From: Alphaproteobacteria bacterium
GTDB lineage: Bacteria > Pseudomonadota > Alphaproteobacteria > Sphingomonadales > Sphingomonadaceae
Length of the DNA stretch: 64,000 nucleotides
Assembly (NCBI GenBank): GCA_018970445.1
Contig: JAGWWF010000008.1
Coordinates: 62,001-126,000, forward strand
Direction: 5' to 3'
The notes beneath the pieces were generated by a model. The model did no database searches. It had not been told where the DNA came from and saw only the letters and a program-made list of their open reading frames with translations. Below, piece after piece: positions 46,678 through 55,160 of this stretch. The position numbers and the translations under genes are program-made. How positions within the stretch are numbered: the first letter of the stretch is position 1; each line of letters opens with the position of its first letter.

Positions 46678-49431
46678 TCAATAGCGCCAGTTGAAGCCGA
46701 TCAGGAAGCGCCGACCATAATCCTGATAGTCGATGATTTCCTGCGGCCGGCCGGGATTGAAGGTGACGAAGGGTTCGTTGGTGAGATTCTGCGCCTGGGC
46801 CAGGAGGGTGAGGCCCTTGAGCCCGCCCGACTGGAATTCATAGCTGATCTGGGTGTCGAGGATCAGTTCCCCATCGGCCCGCCGGCGCTGGTTGCCGCCG
46901 CCAAAGCCGCGCAGTTCGCCCTGGAACGAGGAGCGGCTGCGCATCGAGGCCCGCGCCGAGAAGCCGCCCTTTTCATAATAGCCGGTCAGGTTGGTCACCC
47001 AGCGCGAATAGCCGGGCAGATCATCGGGATCGGCCCCGGGCGCCGGGGCGACATTGCTCTTGGTCCAGGCGATCGAGCCGTTGACGCCAAAGCCATCGAG
47101 CGCGCTGACAAACGTGCTGAACGGCAGCTGGCCCGACAGTTCGGCACCATAGAGTTGGCCGCCGTTGCCGTTCACCCACTGGGTGACGAAACCCTGCCGG
47201 GTGAGCGGTTCGGGCACGCCGGCCGGGATCGGGAAGCCGGTGAAGTTGAAGGGCTGCGCCACTTCATAGATGTAGCTCTTGAGATCCTTGTAGAAACCGG
47301 CGAGCGCGACATAGCCCTTGCCGTCGAAATATTTTTCCACCGAGATGTCGATGGCGTTGGCGCGCCACGGCCGCAGCAGCGGGTTGCCGCCGCCGCCGCC
47401 CCACGGGGTGACGCCTTGCGTCTGGCCCAGGGCCGGGTTGAAATTGTAATTGATCGCGGCCCGCATGTCGTCCATGCGCGGCCGCGCGATCTGGCGGGCC
47501 ACACCCAGGCGGATCAGCAGATCATCGGGCATGCGCAGCGACAGGTTGGCCGAGGGCAGCACATCGGTATATTTCGCCCCGTCGGTGCGCAGCGTGGAGA
47601 TCACCCCGGCCCCGCTGCCCGACGAGACCAGCGCGGTCGAGCTTTGATCGACATGCACCACCTGCACGCCGAAATTGCCGGTGAGTTTCGACGCGCCGAC
47701 ATCGGCGTTCAGCTTAGCCATGGCCCAGCCGGTCATCACCGTTTCGCGCACCGTCCAGCCCTTGGTGTTCACATCGGCATTGGGATTGCGCACCAGATTG
47801 TAGACGCCGCTGTTCAGCATCGCCACCGGATCATAGCTGACCATCGGCCCCAGGCCGAGGAAGCCCAGATTGGTGGTGCCCTGGCGCAGCGCGGCCGGGA
47901 TCGGCACGCTGGTCAGGCCATCGGTGTTGCCCTTCAGGCCCAGGAAGAATTCATCCGGGGTCAGACGCTTTTCGCGGTTGGTGTAGTTGGCACCAAGCTG
48001 GATGGCGCTGATCGGGCCGTCGAGCTTGCGTTCGACCTGGCCGCGGAAGGCGTAAAGCTCGTCCTTGACCTGGCGATCATTGTAATAGCCATCCTGGCCG
48101 CCGCGGATCGGCTGGCCGCCGGGGTTGGCGACATCGCCGCCCCAGCCCTGCGGGCTGGTCAAGCGGATCAGGTTGTAATCGCCATAATTCAGCGTCGGGC
48201 TGAACACGGCACCGCTGTCGGTCATGCGGAAACCCAGATTGTCGGTGGCGCCCAGCGCGCCGCGCCCGGTGCCGGAATAGGTTTCCAGCACCAGTTCGGA
48301 CCGGGTGATGCCGGAATAGCTGGCATCGCCGATCACCTGCCAATCATCATTTTCCCATTTGACGTTGAGGCCGCCCGAATAGAGATCGGCATCCTTGCGG
48401 TTGGCATCGTTGCGCACCACGCCCTTGACGCCGTTGAACGTGCCCTGATTGACCAGGCCGTTCGCCGTCTGGAAGCCGGGGGCAAGCTGCGCTGCCGACC
48501 AGAACAGCGGCAGTTCGATGCCGCGCAGCAGCTGGTCTTCCTTGAACTTGCTGTAATAGCCGTCGAGCGCGATGGTCAGATCTTCGGACGGCTTGAATTC
48601 CAGCGCGCCGGTCACGCCCGTGCGTTGCAGCCGCACGCTGTCGACATAGGATTTGCTGCCGCCAATTACCACGTTCTGCGCATTGGCGTTGGGATAGCCC
48701 CAGGCGTTGAAGCGTTCGGTCTGGGTCGGGCTGTCGATGTGGCTGAGGCCAAGCAGCACGCCGATGGTGCCATCGGCGAACTGGTCGACATACAGGGCCG
48801 AACCGCGCCAGCCATATTGCTTGGACCCGGCGTTGAGGCGGCCATTGTCGGTATATTCGCCGCGGCCGCCCACCGCGATGATCTGCTTGCCATAGGACAG
48901 CGGCCGGATCGTCTGCAGATCGACCGTGCCCGACAGGCCCTGCGCAATCAGGCTGGCATCCGGCGTCTTGTAGACCAGCACCTGGTTGATGACTTCGGCC
49001 GGATACTGATCGAATTCAACCGAGCGGTTGTCACCATTGGTGACCTGTTCGCGGCCATTGAGCAGGGTGGAGGAGAAATCGGGGGCAAAGCCGCGGATGG
49101 AGATGACCTGCGACCGGCCGTTGAGGCGCTGGGTGGTGAGGCCGGGCAGCCGCGCGATGGCATCGGCGATGGAGTTGTCGGGCAGGCGGCCAATATCTTC
49201 GGCGCTGACCGATTCAACGATGCGGTCGCTGTTCAGCTTGTTGGTCAACGCCACCTGCAAGGACCGGCGATAGCCGGTGACGACCAGTTCTTCGGCTTCG
49301 GCATCAACGGCGGCGGCCTGCGGGTTCTGGGCCGGCTGGGCGGGTGCCGCCTGGGCCAGCGCAGGCGCGGCCAGCAGCAGCGGGCTGGCCACCCCGGCCA
49401 GCAGCAGTGCGCGCAATGTTTCGGTGTGCAT
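46678..49431 (-). CDS. TonB-dependent receptor 2, probable maltodextrin receptor
   Basis: A 917-residue outer-membrane receptor. Signal peptide (about 1-26), then EELVVTGYRRSLQVAL and IGRLPDNSIADAIARLPG, typical of the carbohydrate-type TonB receptors of Caulobacter/Xanthomonas (MalA/SuxA-like); the plug contains VISIRGFAPDFSSTLLNGRE. The C-terminus ends DYGRRFLIGFNWRY, a good barrel signal. Substrate is inferred from the downstream amylase and glucosidases. GGGGGA lies about 7 nt before the ATG. It is divergent from the LacI-type regulator, with two palindromic operators between them. Confidence 0.94.
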   Translation of the reverse strand: MHTETLRALLLAGVASPLLLAAPALAQAAPAQPAQNPQAAAVDAEAEELVVTGYRRSLQVALTNKLNSDRIVESVSAEDIGRLPDNSIADAIARLPGLTTQRLNGRSQVISIRGFAPDFSSTLLNGREQVTNGDNRSVEFDQYPAEVINQVLVYKTPDASLIAQGLSGTVDLQTIRPLSYGKQIIAVGGRGEYTDNGRLNAGSKQYGWRGSALYVDQFADGTIGVLLGLSHIDSPTQTERFNAWGYPNANAQNVVIGGSKSYVDSVRLQRTGVTGALEFKPSEDLTIALDGYYSKFKEDQLLRGIELPLFWSAAQLAPGFQTANGLVNQGTFNGVKGVVRNDANRKDADLYSGGLNVKWENDDWQVIGDASYSGITRSELVLETYSGTGRGALGATDNLGFRMTDSGAVFSPTLNYGDYNLIRLTSPQGWGGDVANPGGQPIRGGQDGYYNDRQVKDELYAFRGQVERKLDGPISAIQLGANYTNREKRLTPDEFFLGLKGNTDGLTSVPIPAALRQGTTNLGFLGLGPMVSYDPVAMLNSGVYNLVRNPNADVNTKGWTVRETVMTGWAMAKLNADVGASKLTGNFGVQVVHVDQSSTALVSSGSGAGVISTLRTDGAKYTDVLPSANLSLRMPDDLLIRLGVARQIARPRMDDMRAAINYNFNPALGQTQGVTPWGGGGGNPLLRPWRANAIDISVEKYFDGKGYVALAGFYKDLKSYIYEVAQPFNFTGFPIPAGVPEPLTRQGFVTQWVNGNGGQLYGAELSGQLPFSTFVSALDGFGVNGSIAWTKSNVAPAPGADPDDLPGYSRWVTNLTGYYEKGGFSARASMRSRSSFQGELRGFGGGNQRRRADGELILDTQISYEFQSGGLKGLTLLAQAQNLTNEPFVTFNPGRPQEIIDYQDYGRRFLIGFNWRY

Positions 49432-49560
49432 CGGATCGTCCCCCCAGATTGGTTCACCGCCCCGGCCCGTTTTGACGGCCCTTCATGCCAGCGGTGCTGT
49501 TCTGCCCACCTGTTGTGACGCGCCCGCCACAATTGGCGCAATATCGCCGCACGCCCGGAC

Positions 49561-49568
49561 ATACGTAT
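49561..49568. promoter_or_regulatory. Candidate LacI-family operator O1
   Basis: A perfect ATACGTAT palindrome in the receptor/regulator intergenic region, 51 bp centre-to-centre from the second site. Its right flank, TTCA, resembles the pckA site. Confidence 0.6.
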
Positions 49569-49572
49569 TCAC

Positions 49573-49588
49573 GTGGCAGAAATGTCAC
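49573..49588. promoter_or_regulatory. GTGGC-6nt-GTCAC motif, matching TonB receptor 1 upstream
   Basis: GTGGCAGAAATGTCAC lies between the two ATACGTAT sites. It matches 12 of 16 positions, with the same spacing, to GTGGCGTGAATGCCAC at 8851-8866 upstream of the other TonB receptor. It may be a second regulator's site. Confidence 0.4.
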
Positions 49589-49609
49589 GCTAGGCTGCCG
49601 CGTTCAAAA

Positions 49610-49621
49610 GCATACGTATGC
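49610..49621. promoter_or_regulatory. Candidate LacI-family operator O2
   Basis: GCATACGTATGC is a perfect 12-bp palindrome with ATACGTAT at its core, 36 nt before the chosen LacI-type regulator start. An autoregulatory site is the simplest reading. Confidence 0.7.
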
Positions 49622-49656
49622 AGATGCGACAGACAGGGGGAGGGGGAACCGCGCCG

Positions 49657-50670
49657 ATGGCACGGGTGACCAGTTTTGACATTGCCGCACTGGCCGGGGT
49701 GTCGCAGCCAACGGTGTCGCGCGCGCTGTCGGGCAACCGCGCGGTGTCGGCCGAAACCCGCGCCAGGGTGTTTGCTGCGGCCGCCAAGCTGAACTACACG
49801 GTGGACAAGAACGCATCCAACCTGCGCCGCCAGGCCACCCGCACGCTGGCCCTGCTGTTCTTCGAGGATCCGTCCCCGGGCGAAACCCAGATCAACCCGT
49901 TCTTCCTGTCGATGCTGGGGGCGATCACCAAGCGCTGCGCCACCGCCGGCTATGATCTGTTGATCAGTTTCCAGCAATTGTCGGGCAACTGGCATGTGGA
50001 TTATGAGGATGCGCGGCGGGCCGATGCGCTGATCCTGCTGGGTTATGGCGATTATCTGGAATATCGGCCGCGGCTGGAACAATTGTTGCGCCAGGGCACG
50101 CATTTCGTGCGCTGGGGCAGTGTGCAGCCCGGCCAGCTGGGCACCACCATCGGCAGCGACAATCGCGGCGGCGGGCTGGCGGCCACCCGGCATCTGATCG
50201 AACGCGGTCATCGCCGCATCGGCTTCATCGGCACGGCCGGCGATGGTTCGCCGGAGTTCCAGGATCGCTGCGCCGGCTGGCGCGACGCGCTGGCCCAGGC
50301 CGGGCTGGCCGCCGATCCGGCCCTGATGCGCGATGCCACCAGTTGCGAGGCCGATGGCCAGGCGGCGGTGCACAGCCTGATCGCGGCGGACGCCGATTTC
50401 GATGCGATCTTCTGCGCCAGCGACCTGATCGCCATCGGCGCGATGCGGGCGCTGGCGCAGGCCGGGCGGCGGGTGCCGGCCGATGTGGCGGTGGTGGGCT
50501 TTGACGATCAGCCCGCCGCCAGTCTGACCAGCCCGCCGTTGACCACGGTGGCGCAGGATGCCCGCCGCGCCGGCGAAACGCTGGTGGACATGGCGCTGGC
50601 GCAATTGCGCGGCGAGGCGGCCGAGGCGGTGGCGCTGCCGGCGCGGCTGGTGATCAGGGGATCAAGCTAG
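49657..50670 (+). CDS. LacI-family transcriptional regulator
   Basis: A 337-residue LacI/GalR-type repressor. The N-terminal HTH and hinge (about 1-60) read SFDIAALAGVSQPTVSRALSG then DKNASNLRRQATRTL; the rest is a periplasmic-binding-protein-like sugar sensor with the closing VAVVGFDDQPAASLTSPPLTTV. The start is the ATG giving MARVTSF, after a GGGGGAGGGGG Shine-Dalgarno; an in-frame ATG at 49618 is less likely since it lies inside the operator. It is divergent from the maltodextrin receptor and convergent with halogenase 2 (17-nt overlap). Confidence 0.93.
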   Translation: MARVTSFDIAALAGVSQPTVSRALSGNRAVSAETRARVFAAAAKLNYTVDKNASNLRRQATRTLALLFFEDPSPGETQINPFFLSMLGAITKRCATAGYDLLISFQQLSGNWHVDYEDARRADALILLGYGDYLEYRPRLEQLLRQGTHFVRWGSVQPGQLGTTIGSDNRGGGLAATRHLIERGHRRIGFIGTAGDGSPEFQDRCAGWRDALAQAGLAADPALMRDATSCEADGQAAVHSLIAADADFDAIFCASDLIAIGAMRALAQAGRRVPADVAVVGFDDQPAASLTSPPLTTVAQDARRAGETLVDMALAQLRGEAAEAVALPARLVIRGSS

Positions 50671-52180
50671 CGGCGCAGTGGCGGGCGATGAAGGCGGCGT
50701 GGCCGGGCATTTCGGCCGCCGCCTCGCGCATCACGCGGGCCAGCCCGGCCAGCAGGCGCGGCGCATCCACCTGGGGGCTGCGGGCATCGGCCAGCGGATC
50801 GGGGCGCTGCGGCAGGTTGAACTGGCCCACATGCACCGCCAGCCAGCTGGCATTCAGGAAGAGTTCGGGGCCATCGGACACCAGCCGGCCAAAGCTGGCG
50901 AAATGGGCGATCCTGTGGGCCAGCGTATCGGGGATGGCCATGGCGGCGGTGTGGCGCCACAGCGGCTCGTCACGCGTACCCAGATGATAATGCAGGATGA
51001 GGAAATCGCGGATGCGTTCCCATTCGGTGGCGGTGACGCGGTTGTATTCATCGCGCACATGGGCTTCCATCGCGCGGGTGGGCCACAGCGCCAGCAACCG
51101 CATCAGGCCGGACTGGACAAGGTGGAGCGAGGTGGATTCCAGCGGCTCCATGAAGCCGGCAGCCAGCCCGATGGCAACGACATTGTGGGCCCAGGCCTGC
51201 GCGCGGCGGCCGGTGGTGAAGCGCAGCAGGCGCGGGGTGGCCAGCGCCGGGCCATCCAGATTGGCCAGCAGGATGGCGGCGGCTTCATCCTCGGCCATGA
51301 AGGCCGATGAAAACACATGGCCATTGCCGATCCGGTGTTGCAGCGGGATGCGCCATTGCCAGCCGGCACCGTGCGCGGTGGAGCGGGTGTAGGGCGTGAA
51401 GCCGGCGCCATCGCTGCCGCCGGCATGGGCGCAGGGCACCGCCAGCGCGCGATCGCAGGGCAGCCAGTGCGTCCAGTCGATGAAGGGGGTGGCCAGCGCC
51501 TCGCCCAGCAGCAGGCTGCGAAAGCCGGAACAATCGATCCAGAATTCGGCCGCCACCGTGCGGCCATCGGCCAGGGTGATGGCGGTGACATCGCCGGTCT
51601 CGCCATGGCGGGCGACGCCGGTGATGCGGCCTTCGTGGCGGGTGACGCCCAGGCCCTCGGCCAGGCGGCGCAGGCTTTGGGCATAAAGGCCGGCATCGAA
51701 ATGATAGGCATAATCAAAGGTGGACTGCACCAGCCGGCGATCCGGCGAGGGCGGGGCAAAGCGGTTGGCGCGCGCCGCCGCCCAGGCCATGGAATAATCA
51801 TCCAGCGGGGTGGGATCGCCGGCCAGCCGCTGCCGGTTCCACCAGTGGTGCAGGGCGACACTGTCGAAATCGGCGCCAAAGGTGCCGAACGGGTGGAAAT
51901 AACGGTGGCCGGCGCGGCCCCAGCCGACAAATTCGATGCCCAGCTTGAAGCTGCCCTGCGTGGCGCGGACGAAATCGGCCTCGTTCAGGCCGAGCAGCTG
52001 GTTGAACAGCTTGATCGGCGGGATGGTGGCTTCGCCCACCCCGACGGTGCCGATGTCTTCGGATTCGACCAGCTGGATGGCCACCGCGCCGCCCAGGGTG
52101 CGGGCCAGCGCGGCGGCCGCCATCCAGCCGGCCGTACCGCCGCCCACGATGCAGACAGAACGGACGGGCTGGTGGTTCAC
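50654..52180 (-). CDS. Flavin-dependent tryptophan-halogenase-like enzyme 2
   Basis: A 508-residue paralogue of halogenase 1, with the same motifs: GGGTAGW (13-19), GVGEATIP, catalytic K79 in GSFKLGIEF, W274-x-W276-x-I-P, and E348 in PLESTS. Large blocks are near identical (GWQWRIPLQHRIGNGHVFSS). The start is GTG in the antiporter stop (GTGA), so it is co-translated with a CPA2 antiporter. The longer open frame upstream is a shadow of that gene. Substrate unknown. Confidence 0.9.
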   Translation of the reverse strand: MNHQPVRSVCIVGGGTAGWMAAAALARTLGGAVAIQLVESEDIGTVGVGEATIPPIKLFNQLLGLNEADFVRATQGSFKLGIEFVGWGRAGHRYFHPFGTFGADFDSVALHHWWNRQRLAGDPTPLDDYSMAWAAARANRFAPPSPDRRLVQSTFDYAYHFDAGLYAQSLRRLAEGLGVTRHEGRITGVARHGETGDVTAITLADGRTVAAEFWIDCSGFRSLLLGEALATPFIDWTHWLPCDRALAVPCAHAGGSDGAGFTPYTRSTAHGAGWQWRIPLQHRIGNGHVFSSAFMAEDEAAAILLANLDGPALATPRLLRFTTGRRAQAWAHNVVAIGLAAGFMEPLESTSLHLVQSGLMRLLALWPTRAMEAHVRDEYNRVTATEWERIRDFLILHYHLGTRDEPLWRHTAAMAIPDTLAHRIAHFASFGRLVSDGPELFLNASWLAVHVGQFNLPQRPDPLADARSPQVDAPRLLAGLARVMREAAAEMPGHAAFIARHCAASLIP

Positions 52181-53454
52181 GCCTCTACCCCCTGCGGGAT
52201 GACATGGCCGGTGCGCGGCAGCAGCCATTTCAGCAGCGGCCCGGTCATGATCGTGGTGGCCACCGCCATCACCACCAGCATGGTGAACACCGCCGGCGGC
52301 AGCACGCCCAGATCGCGGCCGATGTTGAGCACGATCAATTCCATCAGCGCCCGCGTGTTCATCAGGCTGCCCAGCACGGCCGCCTGCGCCGGCGTGTAGC
52401 CGCTGGCCCGCGCGGCGGCATAGACCGGGATGATCTTGGCCGCGATCGCCAGCACCAGGATCAGCGCCAGCCAGGCCAGATCGGCCAGCCCAAGCCCCAG
52501 CAGGTTGGTGCGCAAGCCGGTATAGGTGAAGAACACCGGCAGGAAGAACACCAGCACGAACCCGCCCACCTGCCCCTTCCACGCCGCCACGAAGCCGGTG
52601 TGGCGGTGCATGATCAGCCCGGCCAGAAAGCCGCCGAAGATGGCGAAGATGCCCAGCTTGTAGGTGCAGATGGCCAGGCCGAACACCAGCGCCAGCATGG
52701 CGGCCATCAGCGTGGGATCGATGCGGCCAGCCACCGGCGGCAACGCCGCCACCAGCCGGCGCGCCAGCGGGGCCAGCACCAGCCGCGCGATGATCAGCAG
52801 CGCCGCGATGCCGGCCAGTTGCAGCGCCAGATCAGCGCCGGAAAAGCGCGCCGCCGCCAGCGCCGAAATGCTGGCCAGCAGCACCCAGCCGGCCACATCG
52901 TTCACCGCCGCCGCCGCAATCGCCACCACGCCCAGCGGGCGATCGGTGAGGCCGAACTGCGCCAGGATGCGGCCCAGGATGGGCAGGGCGGTGATCGCCA
53001 TGGCATTGCCGCAGAACAGGGCATAGAGCGTGGGATCGATGCCCGGCGCCAGCGCGGCGGCGCTGAACCAGCCAAAGCCCAGCCCGGCCAGCAGCGGCAC
53101 TGCCACCGATGCGCCGGCAATCAGCGCCGCGCCCTTGCGGTGTTGCGGGGTGTCCAGATGCGCAAATTCGAATTCCATGCCGATCTGGAACATCAGCAGG
53201 GTCAGCCCGATCTGGCTGATGATGGTGACGGCCGGTGCCGGCGTCGCCCCGAACAATTGCAGCGACAGGGCCGGGGCCAGCGCGCCCAGCAGCGACGGGC
53301 CCAGCAGCAGGCCGGCGATGATTTCGCCCACCGCGCCGGGCTGGCCCAGCCGGCGCGCCACGATGTTCAGCGTGCGCGCCGCAGCAATCATGATGATCAG
53401 CTGCACCAGCACGCTGAACAGCAGATCTTCGCTGGAATGGACGCTGCTTGCCAT
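52177..53454 (-). CDS. Cation:proton antiporter, CPA2 family
   Basis: A 425-residue polytopic protein with about 12-13 membrane segments. ARRLGQPGAVGEIIAGLLLGPSLLG, QIGLTLLMFQIGMEFEFAHL and the aspartate in AVNDVAGWVLLAS are typical of KefB/NapA-like exchangers. There is no C-terminal RCK/TrkA domain. The start could be the GTG at 53460 or the ATG used here. It lies between the SSS symporter gene and halogenase 2 in one minus-strand operon; sodium recycling for the symporter is a reasonable job. Confidence 0.87.
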   Translation of the reverse strand: MASSVHSSEDLLFSVLVQLIIMIAAARTLNIVARRLGQPGAVGEIIAGLLLGPSLLGALAPALSLQLFGATPAPAVTIISQIGLTLLMFQIGMEFEFAHLDTPQHRKGAALIAGASVAVPLLAGLGFGWFSAAALAPGIDPTLYALFCGNAMAITALPILGRILAQFGLTDRPLGVVAIAAAAVNDVAGWVLLASISALAAARFSGADLALQLAGIAALLIIARLVLAPLARRLVAALPPVAGRIDPTLMAAMLALVFGLAICTYKLGIFAIFGGFLAGLIMHRHTGFVAAWKGQVGGFVLVFFLPVFFTYTGLRTNLLGLGLADLAWLALILVLAIAAKIIPVYAAARASGYTPAQAAVLGSLMNTRALMELIVLNIGRDLGVLPPAVFTMLVVMAVATTIMTGPLLKWLLPRTGHVIPQGVEA

Positions 53455-53475
53455 GGCCACAGTTTTACGGGCGGA

Positions 53476-55071
53476 TCAGGCAAAGCGCCAGACGATGACG
53501 GCGGTGGCCGCCAGCAGCCCGCCCGCCAGCACGCGATAATTGGCCCACGGCGGCGTGCCGGCCAGCGCTGCGGTTTCGGCATCATAGACGCCGCGGTTCC
53601 ACAACAGGCCTTCGGTCTTTTCCGGCGGCGGCGGCGGCGTGCCGAGCGAGCCCACCACCATCGCGGCAGCCGAGGCGGCCAGCAGGATGGGCGCCACATG
53701 CAGGAAGTGCAGCTGCACACTGCCCGTCACATTGATGGCAATGAACAGGCCGATGCCAAGCACCAGCCCGGTGATGATGGCCGCCGCCGCGCCCTGCGCA
53801 TTGGCGCGCGGCCAGAACAGGCCCAGCAGGAACACCGCCACGATCGGCGGGCTGGTATAGCTCAATGCCCCCTGCAGATATTGCCACACGCTGCCGAAGC
53901 GTTCGATCTGCGGCGCGATGACAACCGCGATCACCAGAAACACCAGGGTTGCCAGCCGCCCGGTGCGCACCAGCGCCGCACCATCCAGATCGGGATTCCA
54001 GTAGCGGGCAAAATCCATGGTGAACAAGGTGGCGGCCGAATTGAAGGTGGAGGCGGTGGCCGACATGATCGCCGCCAGGAACCCCGCCACCACCAGCCCC
54101 AGAAGGCCGGTGGGCAGCAGATCGAACATCAAGGTGGGATAGACAAGATCGGGCGTCTTCAGCGCCGGATAGAGCAGGATGGCGCAGGTGCCGGGCAGCA
54201 CCATCAGCCACAGCACCGGCAGTTTCAGCAGGCCGGCAAACAGGCTGCCCCAGCGGCCATGATCCAGATTGCGGGCACTGAGCACGCGCTGCACCATGAA
54301 CTGGTTGGTGCACCAGAAATAGAAGCCCAGGATCGGCACGCCGGTGATCAGCCCGGTCCACGGCACCGATGGATCATCGACGGGGCGGATCAGCGAAAAT
54401 TTCGCCGCCGGGACGGTTGCGACAATGCGATCCCAGCCGCCCACCGCATCGAACGCCGCGATCGACAGCACCACGGCGGCGCCCAGCAGGATCACCGCCT
54501 GTAGCACTTCGGTGTAGAGCACCGCCTTCAGCCCGCCGACGATGGTATAAATGCCGGCCAGCACCGCCAGGCCGGCGATCATCTGCCACAGCGGCACGCC
54601 GGGGAAGATCAGCGACAGCATCAGCGCGCCGCCATAGAGCGTCGCGGCCTTGTCCACGAACACCGACAGGAAGATGGTGAGGCCGGAGAAATAGGCCCGC
54701 GTGCCGCGGCTGAAGCGGCGTTCGAGGAATTCCGGCATGGTATAGACCTGCGCGCGCAGGATGAACGGCAGGAAGAAGATGCAGAAGAACACCAGGATGA
54801 CACTGGCCATCCATTCATAATTATAGACCGCGATGCCATTGGCATAGGCAGCGCCCGCCAGCCCGATCAGCGTGGCCGACGAGATGTTGGAGGCCAGCAG
54901 CGACAGGCCGATCACCGGCCACGAACTGTCGCGGCTGGCCAGAAAGAAATCGCTGCCGCTGGCCTGTTTGCGCCCGGCCCACAGGCCCAGGGCGATCACC
55001 ACCAGCGCATAGGCGGCCACAACGGCCCAATCCAGCCCGGCCAGGCCGCGCGCAAACACATCCGTGCCCAT
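53476..55071 (-). CDS. Sodium:solute symporter (SSS/SGLT family)
   Basis: A 531-residue inner-membrane symporter with about 13-14 segments. SDFFLASRDSSWPVIGLSLLASNISS, GLKAVLYTEVLQAVILL and FYFWCTNQFMVQRVLSA resemble glucose/galactose-type SSS proteins (vSGLT-like). In this locus it would bring in glucose made by the periplasmic enzymes, feeding glk. Other SSS members carry amino acids or iodide, so the substrate is not certain. GGAG lies 5 nt before the ATG. An operator-like site lies about 67 nt upstream. Confidence 0.88.
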   Translation of the reverse strand: MGTDVFARGLAGLDWAVVAAYALVVIALGLWAGRKQASGSDFFLASRDSSWPVIGLSLLASNISSATLIGLAGAAYANGIAVYNYEWMASVILVFFCIFFLPFILRAQVYTMPEFLERRFSRGTRAYFSGLTIFLSVFVDKAATLYGGALMLSLIFPGVPLWQMIAGLAVLAGIYTIVGGLKAVLYTEVLQAVILLGAAVVLSIAAFDAVGGWDRIVATVPAAKFSLIRPVDDPSVPWTGLITGVPILGFYFWCTNQFMVQRVLSARNLDHGRWGSLFAGLLKLPVLWLMVLPGTCAILLYPALKTPDLVYPTLMFDLLPTGLLGLVVAGFLAAIMSATASTFNSAATLFTMDFARYWNPDLDGAALVRTGRLATLVFLVIAVVIAPQIERFGSVWQYLQGALSYTSPPIVAVFLLGLFWPRANAQGAAAAIITGLVLGIGLFIAINVTGSVQLHFLHVAPILLAASAAAMVVGSLGTPPPPPEKTEGLLWNRGVYDAETAALAGTPPWANYRVLAGGLLAATAVIVWRFA

Positions 55072-55137
55072 GATGGCTCCATCCCCCTGGGCCAAGGCCT
55101 GCCATGGCAGCGCCCGCCGGGCAATGGCGACGGCGGC

Positions 55138-55151
55138 GCGTATTCGTATGC
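55138..55151. promoter_or_regulatory. Operator-like site upstream of the SSS symporter
   Basis: GCGTATTCGTATGC; its reverse complement starts GCATACG, as the pckA and LacI sites do, and CGTATTCG is shared with the pckA site. It is a weaker palindrome than the others, so binding is less certain. Confidence 0.45.
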
Positions 55152-55160
55152 AGGCCCCGA

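Noticed and set aside
46669-49518. A 949-codon open frame antisense to TonB receptor 2
   Set aside because: Same artefact: low-complexity composition, no recognisable domain, and complete overlap with a gene with clear signal peptide, plug and barrel.
45097-52180. Halogenase genes as part of a natural-product cluster
   Set aside because: No NRPS, PKS, prenyltransferase or tryptophan-modifying genes are nearby; all neighbours are carbohydrate or ion-transport genes.
52204-54504. A 766-codon plus-strand frame rich in Gln, His and Arg
   Set aside because: It is antisense to the antiporter and symporter genes, both well-supported membrane proteins; its composition is what reversed hydrophobic codons give.
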